A stretch of 64,000 nt of DNA from Gibbula magus. Lineage: Eukaryota > Mollusca > Gastropoda > Trochida > Trochidae. Numbering within the stretch: position 1 is the stretch's first letter; the number at the start of each line of letters is the position of its first letter. The stretch covers positions 81,915,436-81,979,435 of the forward strand of contig OW388291.1 in NCBI GenBank assembly GCA_936450465.1, in the 5' to 3' direction. The notes beneath the pieces were generated by a model. That model searched no databases. It worked only from the letters and a program-made list of their open reading frames with translations, and was not told the origin of the DNA. Below, one piece after another: positions 57,228 through 64,000 of the stretch. The position numbers were made by a program, and so were the translations under genes.

Positions 57228-59640
57228 ACAGGCATTGGTATTAAGTGAATTGCCTGCACACATATTTGCAATGATACTTTATTATGGTCGTGCTTGACTA
57301 TTACATGTCTGGTTTGGTATGATAGAAGAATTCTTATCGCATATTTTTTCCTCGTATTCACATGAAGCAAATTGGTATTTCTTGTGCATTCCTAACATAA
57401 GCCAGGCTGTCTTCATATGTATATTAATAGGCAATGATACAAGGTTTCATCATGCCAGATGTTATATAAACCAAAGGAAAAAGAACACCCTAACGATTTT
57501 CCCACTTTCAATCATCCCAAACAAACGCGGAAGTATATTTGTATTATAAAAAAAAAAAATTGATAAAAAAGACCCTTTTCACATCATGCTTTCTGATTGC
57601 CTATTTTAATGAAAACGCATATTCGACCTTAAACACGAGCCAGAGTTTTTCTGGATAAATTTTTTTATTATTATGAAAATAAACTATCTTTCGGAGTATT
57701 TGTTTACTCGTTTACTATTCCATCTGATGAAAGAGTATTCATATTATATTCTTTAAAGAGCCACCAATGATGTTAGTGTTTCAAATACAAACTTATTTGT
57801 GAAAAATATATCTATATTTCGATTTCTGTCATTGTTCACGAACTTTGTTTTTCCTTTGTGTCTTCGTATACAGTGCGTGAGCTAGACCACAATGCTTTGA
57901 ACTTGAACATATTTGACTTGATCTATATTTAGACTGGGAAACACCTTTACTAATTAGTGCAATTTCTCTGCTTTTTTGGGGTCGAAAAATTGAGTGCATA
58001 TATTTCACAGAGATGGATTTTTGGCAATTTTCCGATATGTTCATCAACATCCTTGATGGCTCTTTAACGTTGCGTATGTTCACAATAATAAAGATGTTAT
58101 ATACTTCTCATCCTGATTATTTTCAATCATTTATTAAGTGACATCGCTAATCAATAATTTCCTCTTAAATGCATTATATCATTCTACATCATATTCTACC
58201 CTTACGTTACCTACACAATTTCACTTACAATTATGCACACTTGACTTGATGGTCCATTCAGTCGTAACTGTGTCGTTCAAATTAAGCTACATCTCTTACA
58301 GAATAGAAATTGACTAGACTATTAATTAGTATATGCCAGTTTCCATTTCATGTAAGAAAATACCCCCAGCTACTACAATTACTAATGCGATACTTCATTT
58401 GAATGTTCCACGATGCGGGTGCAATTAATTAGTTCAGGAATTAATTATCACTTCTCCCTTTAGTATTATCGTACAACAACTAATTGTTGACACCGAATGT
58501 TTCCATTTTGTTTGTTAACCTGGTTAACCAGACCAGTAATCTGTCATCAAAACACTGTCCTGTGGGGAACAACATATTTGACCAACAGCGTAAATATCTG
58601 ATACTGTATTCTCTTATTAGATTTTACTCTATATATCTCTGGAGTCAGCGTCAATTTGTTAGTTAGAACTGATAAATCATCCTCAATGTACTACAGAATA
58701 CACTATCTCCTCAATAAATGAATACTATGTATTATCCAGTTGTTGATATAGTGCTTTGGTACAACAACTCTTCATCAACAATCAATTATTGCACACTGTC
58801 AAAGAATATATACACGTTTACAACGATAGCCAACATTTGCTGATACAATGTTTTAACAAAATAATAGTTTTAAAAATATTCAAAATAAGAATATTATTCA
58901 TGACTAAAACTATTTTTCGAATTACTCAATGTTTATTTTCATTATTTGCTAAACAAAAATAATTTGACAACTGAATGTGTAATGTAATAAATTTACGTAT
59001 GCCTTCATTGTTTCATAACTAGTTTATATCATAAGGTTCAAAAGAAACATATCGTTCGCATGATGTAACATTATATCACAAGAAACATACGATAGCTGCA
59101 TCCATGTTTTTTAGTGCAAATATCATATAATTAGTGATGTCTTTGAACATGTAAAGTACACAGATCATTTACATTTTGACATAATAAGAATATAAAGACA
59201 GTTGAATGTCCTTCATGTATATCATGACCTCCTGCTCAACCTCATTGTAAACATTTACAGTTTCCGCAGCTCTTTGAAGTAACGAGGGATAAATCTTAAA
59301 ACTGCCGTTTATATTTTCTGTTATGAAATTTCCAGTACGTGATCAAGTAGATAAAATAATGACCATTTATTTTCTCTTATACTGTTTCAATGTATTCGTG
59401 ATGACTCATTTAATTGATTAACGAATTGTATTCGAAAATTAGTGAATTTGACCACCTCTGTCTCTATCTTCTTGCTTAAGTTTGAGAACATGCACATCTG
59501 ACGTTACCATCCCTGTATACGTTTGAAAATGATTATTTTGCATATGATTATAGGGTGATTCATTGTCATAGTATAAGATGTAATTTTATTGATGTTACAA
59601 TGAAAGTCAATTTTCATGGTATTAATTAGGTGAGCAGACT
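57228..59640. repeat. Segment shared only by units 3 and 4 (unit 4 copy)
   Basis: Diverged copy of about 37050-39650 without the 38997-39339 MITE. Unit 4 has about 130 extra bp near 57800-58070. Frames at 57829-58083 (minus) and elsewhere are not preserved in unit 3. No gene seen. Confidence 0.7.
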
Positions 59641-61550
59641 TTCGGAATGCAGCTGTACACTAAAGACATAAACAGGTAAACTCGATTTTGCCAGCATAAA
59701 CATGCATTTTGTTATTCGAAATTATGGTAGAAAAGAATGAAAAAAAAGACCTACTAATTGTACACGTATGCTTGTCTTTTAATCTATGATTTCCTCACAT
59801 TTCCCTATTCGATTTCGATGATTATCTTAAAACCTTAATGTTATTCCCTATCACAAATCAATGGAATAAGCATAGTTAAAACTTGATTTGACTTTGTGAC
59901 AGTTGAATTAGTAGTATCTGTTATGGCAGAAAATAAATAAGATGTACTTATTGGGAAATTGTTTTAGTTTCTAGGTATGCTCGTCATCTAATCTATGATT
60001 TCCCCTTAACAGTTTTTCGTTAAAACGTCTAACATATTAACAACCATTAACGATATCAGGATTATCTGAAAACATTCATATATATTATGTAGATGGTAAC
60101 TTGTTTGTTTTCACGAGTGCTGATCCGGGCAGTTTGCTTCATTCTCCTGTGTTCTTGGTTTCAATACACAATACTTTACAATGAAAAACTCTCCAAATCA
60201 TCTTTAATTACATTTAGTGATTATCACTAAATGCGGTTATCAAAACCATTATTACTCTTCGCATTAATTTCCTTTCCCTCCCACTTACTTCCCTATTTTC
60301 TTTCCTTCACCTGGCACCCGCAATCAATTGCGCTATCCAAGCGCAGCGCAATTTCACCAGTTTTCTTAATCCCTCTAAATGACGTCACTTGGTTACCAAT
60401 GACGTCACGTTAAATTCTCAACGGCTGCTCAGCTTCATTCTCCCTCCCTCTCCCTGACCACAGTGTCATATATCTTCAAATCCCCGCTATTCCCACCCTA
60501 ACTTGCCTTTCTTCTTTATACTTCTCTTTCTTCACAGGACCAGCCAGCTTATGGCTATTACATTTCTTTGGTAATAAAAAATGTTATTGGTGTGGCGGGA
60601 TTCTTGGAGGAATATCAATATACCAATATTCTTAATTTAGGGGTCCTACTTTTCAGTTTGATCTTATTTTCCCTCAACTTATCAGTGGTACTATTTCGGC
60701 ATATAATTAATGTCCAGCTTCGTTTGCATATATTTAACCCTGCTGCTGCTGGTGCAACTTCGTTTGCATATATTTAACCCTGCTGCTCCGTAGTCGCCCG
60801 ATTTAACTTTTTATAATATTATATATCCAAGAACCGCCACGCCCGTGGCCATTAACCCACAACAATGTATTTTATTTGTGTTGTATGCGCGACGTCAACG
60901 CACATTGTGTTGATATCGCGCGTCCAACAAAGAATGTGTTTTGATAATTCTGTTGAGTCAAAAAGATCCCTTGAGGTATAAATACGAATTCAATGTTTTA
61001 CACATTGCAAGAGTCAACCAAGTCGATATCTACACAGGACACACAGGAAACAAACGCCAGCATGCACAATCAAATAATTGCATTCACTGAGTATCAGAAA
61101 GCATGCGGTGTATGCACTCATAACATCATCAACTGCTATCGGGTAGGATACATATTTTGTAACACTTAACAAACATCATTCACTTACAAATAGTTTTAAG
61201 ACCATGGTTTCCATTTTCTCTAAGCTTTCCTAAAACATTTAATACTTTTACATGCATGTATATTTTTCAAGATTTGATGGTTGTGATTAGTTCTTTACAT
61301 CGTTAAGATTTCATTTTGAAATCCATTCTACTTTAGTCCAATTAGAAATAACAAGTTATGAATAATGAAATGTAGAGTTAATGATACAGATGATCGTATC
61401 AGGTTAAGGAAAAGGTTAAACGACTTGAACGTGATATAAAAGAGGCAAGCTGTTGAAGTTGGTAATCTGTGACCTTAATGTTAAGATTAGATAGGCATTC
61501 CTACCGGGCTCTTTTATATGTTTGACATTAAGGTATGTCTTAATGCGTGA
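59641..61550. other. Unit-4-specific DNA, pyrimidine-rich then GC-richer
   Basis: No match to other units. 60240-60560 is pyrimidine-rich with TGACGTCA near 60379 and 60399 and ends in CTTTCTTCACAGGACC, an acceptor-like sequence. A 69-codon frame at 60568-60777 follows, with a hydrophobic stretch (LLFSLILFSLNLSVVLF). 60840-60950 is CG-richer. This could be an insert with its own promoter, but no family is recognised. Confidence 0.35.
60718..60787. repeat. 30-bp motif repeated at 40-bp period
   Basis: CTTCGTTTGCATATATTTAA followed by CCCTGCTGCT occurs at 60718-60747 and 60758-60787. It contains a TTTGCATA octamer-like site and a TATA-like stretch, but any promoter role is a guess. Confidence 0.75.
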
Positions 61551-64000
61551 CACTTACAATTTCTGAAAATAAAGCAACGAATCATTATCAACTTATGCAG
61601 TTTAAACTTATTTTAATACATATGAAATAAACTTTCGAAGTGTTATTCTCTCTGAGAATAAAAAATGTAACAAACGATAGTGTATGAAATATGACTCACA
61701 ATTGATACGCTTGTATAACAGAGATTTTATTTTATTAAGATAAAAGATAAACGTTTATTGTCGGAAACAATAACTTTAAAGTTAAGCGGCTGAAGTGTTA
61801 AACTGTCTGTGATTTCCCTTAGGACTGCACTGCATTCTCAGCAATAAGTGTAGATCTTCGTTAAGAAGACATCTGTATCTTCCATAGAGCATTTCTTCCC
61901 TGTTGCACCAAGTAAACATTTAAATGTTATATAATGTGTGACGTTAGCCATTTGCTTCAATCTTTATTCTGGTACTCTAAAGGCCTTAGTCCTATATTAG
62001 AGTACATATATGCATCAGCATACAGCATACAGCTGTGAACAATATAGCTTTTATAAAGAACTTTTTAGAAAGTGTACCTTGACAAGTTTTAATCTTTTTT
62101 TGAATTTGAACTGTTTAACAGTAGTGAACATTTACACTTACTTGAATTGACAAAATATTTCCCCTTTATGTTCTTTTTCTTTCAAATATTACATTTAGAT
62201 AGGATATATCAGACTCTCTAGATAGTCTTCTATGACATGTTTTACAAGTTTTGTGCTCTCCATATATTTATATATCTACATGTGCCTGTCTCAATTAAAA
62301 GTTCATGAGAACAGCATAGAAATCTCGCTTGACTTTCCTTATTTTTGCTATTAAAACAAGATGAATAGATTTTGAATAAAACATATCTTTTAGTCTTTGA
62401 GAAAATGGATTGCGGATAGATTCCAGATTCTTGATTGTGCCAACTATTTCCAAATGATAGTTGTTTTATGTCTTTCATTCAGTTTGATGTGAATAAAAGC
62501 ATTATATTTTAAAATGTCTTTGATAAGCGATAAGATGACATGTGTAATACCTTTATCAATACTCAAATTGTTTTCAATAAGACTTTGTCATATGAGCTAT
62601 TTACCTTAATCATACCAGTTTGCAGTTTTCAAAATCCTATGTGAAAATTTTATGTGTGGAGTTTTCTTCAGCGTTTAACGCCATCCTGTCGCAATCTTGT
62701 TAGGTAAATTTTTACAGTTGCGTAATTTGATACATGTTATTGTGAATAGAAAGGTTGCCAACTTTTAAACCTCATTGTGTAAAGGTTCATTCAGTAATCA
62801 CACATGAATGTATACTGTCAACGATATTCAAATATGGTTTTAGAGACACAACAAACACAACAATGTCCCGTTTGTAGTCTTTCTTCTTTTGATTTGATGT
62901 TTATATTGATTTACGCTCATTTGTGAACAAGATATAGACCAGTGCAGCAGTTCCGCTAACATAGAGGCTTGAAGACTTTACAATTACGACATCAATGTCG
63001 GGTATTTGTAACTTTAATCAACTCGTGTCGATAAATTTGACATAGAAGACACTAGGGTGAGATTCTCTTTATCTACGACACGAGTGTCTGAATATTAAGT
63101 CCCTGAAAAGGATATAGAGGACATTATATGAGTGTCTAAGTCACAGTATGTTTACGACACCACGAGTCATAGTATACACATGACTTCTGAACATTGTTTA
63201 TGTCATCATGTCAATGTGACAAAGTGATATATGCCCAAGGACATCGTATGGAAGATATGAACCCCCATAGGTATTATAGCACTGTTGTTTTGCGTTACAC
63301 GAAACCGATACCAGAACGTGTGCAGCAGTGTTCTAAGAAAATCTCGTACAAGATAGTGGTAGGGCGTAGTTCCCACTGAAGACGTGATGGACATATGGCA
63401 TGTGTAACACATATCCAGATAGTCAGTAATGTCTTACGTAAGAATGTTTCATTTTTTATCGAGTTGCTGAAGAACAACGATATATATGACAAACCACTTT
63501 GATTTCATCTCACGTTTGCAGGGTGTCATGTCTTCTGTTTGATTTTTCAGTGTTTCAGGCATAATTAACTTTGTTGAGATTATATGTATACTGTGTCTAT
63601 GTATCTGATAAACGCTTGAACAACATAGGAACATATGTCAATAAACTTTCAAGTTTTGTTTGTAGTAAATGTTGTGCATGTCATCTTCACAGGGGTATGT
63701 ATCGTCGAAAACAAGCGACTAGACATTATGTCATATCAGTCAATGTATATTTGCAAAGAATGGACGTGAAGGTATCATATTAGATGTGGATTGTGACTGT
63801 TCATTGTCACACTGCTGTCACCACCCCTATCTCTCCACACACAGCGTCTGTAGTGGAGGAAGCAAGGTGGGGTGGAGACCCATGGTGGGCATGAAGCAAT
63901 ATGGTATTGCACGACAAGATAACATAGCAGTTGAATAATGCTACAATGAAGCATAGCGGAGGTACTTGGTGTGGATACCTCTACCTGTCGAATGGAAGAG
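61551..64000. other. Unit 4 non-coding stretch to the window edge
   Basis: Diverged copy of 1540-2900 and then 10800-11880, including a type-a block (61785-61880). It lacks the BEL/Pao and 2917-4158 insertions. Small frames are not preserved. The end is cut by the window. Confidence 0.55.

Larger units (their letters stand above)
55430..64000 (+). repeat. Macro-repeat unit 4 (partial, runs off the window)
   Basis: Homology to unit 1 resumes at about 55430 with the region equivalent to about 905-1130. It continues at 61560-62900 (equivalent to 1540-2900) and at 62900-64000 (equivalent to 10800-11880). It shares with unit 3 a block at 57230-59640 that units 1 and 2 lack. The start equivalent to 1-900 is missing. 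The last bases correspond to the conserved 11.7-11.9 kb block, so the unit continues outside the window. Confidence 0.75.

Overview
This window is AT-rich, intron-scale, gene-poor eukaryotic DNA. A BEL/Pao LTR retrotransposon, a Penelope-like element, decayed LINEs, tRNA-derived SINEs and many small inverted-repeat elements point to a metazoan. The SINE body and its (TCAC)n-type tail resemble elements I associate with molluscs, perhaps a marine gastropod; that taxonomic guess rests on memory and is weak. No host protein gene could be recognised. There are no bacterial-type operons, ribosome binding sites or CRISPR arrays.

The dominant structure is a large tandem repeat. Four head-to-tail, diverged copies of a unit of about 12 kb (net of insertions) fill the window: unit 1 at 1-23490, unit 2 at 23491-35472, unit 3 at 35473-about 55430, and unit 4 from about 55430 past the right edge. 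Units 1 and 2 are close to each other, with long stretches identical by eye. Units 3 and 4 are more diverged and share a segment of about 3 kb (about 36560-39650 and 57230-59640) that units 1 and 2 lack. Comparing units exposes the insertions, because a sister unit often keeps the empty site.

Unit 1 carries a 1.24 kb terminal-inverted-repeat element (2917-4158), a young BEL/Pao retrotransposon on the minus strand (4419-10683, LTRs identical by eye, 5-bp target duplication, empty site intact in units 2 and 3), a TA-flanked MITE (12957-13534, shared with unit 2), a TTAA-flanked element (14539-15049), a 221-bp local duplication, a decayed Penelope-like element with RT and GIY-YIG-type domains (18376-20215) and a LINE relic (20290-21560). 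Unit 2 is the cleanest copy.

Unit 3 holds a MITE filled with a 21-bp palindromic array (38997-39339), a 1.45 kb element containing a CRE-like cluster and four 151-bp repeats (40401-41855), a second TTAA-flanked element (42762-43251), foldback DNA (44361-45061), two SINEs, two LINE 3' ends in opposite orientation, a hAT-like MITE, and an insert with a broken cysteine-containing frame (53310-54525). Unit 4 has an inverted relative of the 40.4 kb element, a small unrecognised reading frame (56864-57100) and palindromic MITEs.

The only convincing protein-coding genes are those of the BEL/Pao element: a gag-protease frame, and a pol frame (reverse transcriptase, RNase H, integrase) that overlaps it by 56 nt in the +1 frame. 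Everything else that looks open is either transposon debris or chance reading frame. The most unusual signals are the macro-repeat itself, the palindromic 21-bp array, the internal 11-mer repeats of the 2917-4158 element, and short blocks that stay nearly identical between otherwise diverged units.
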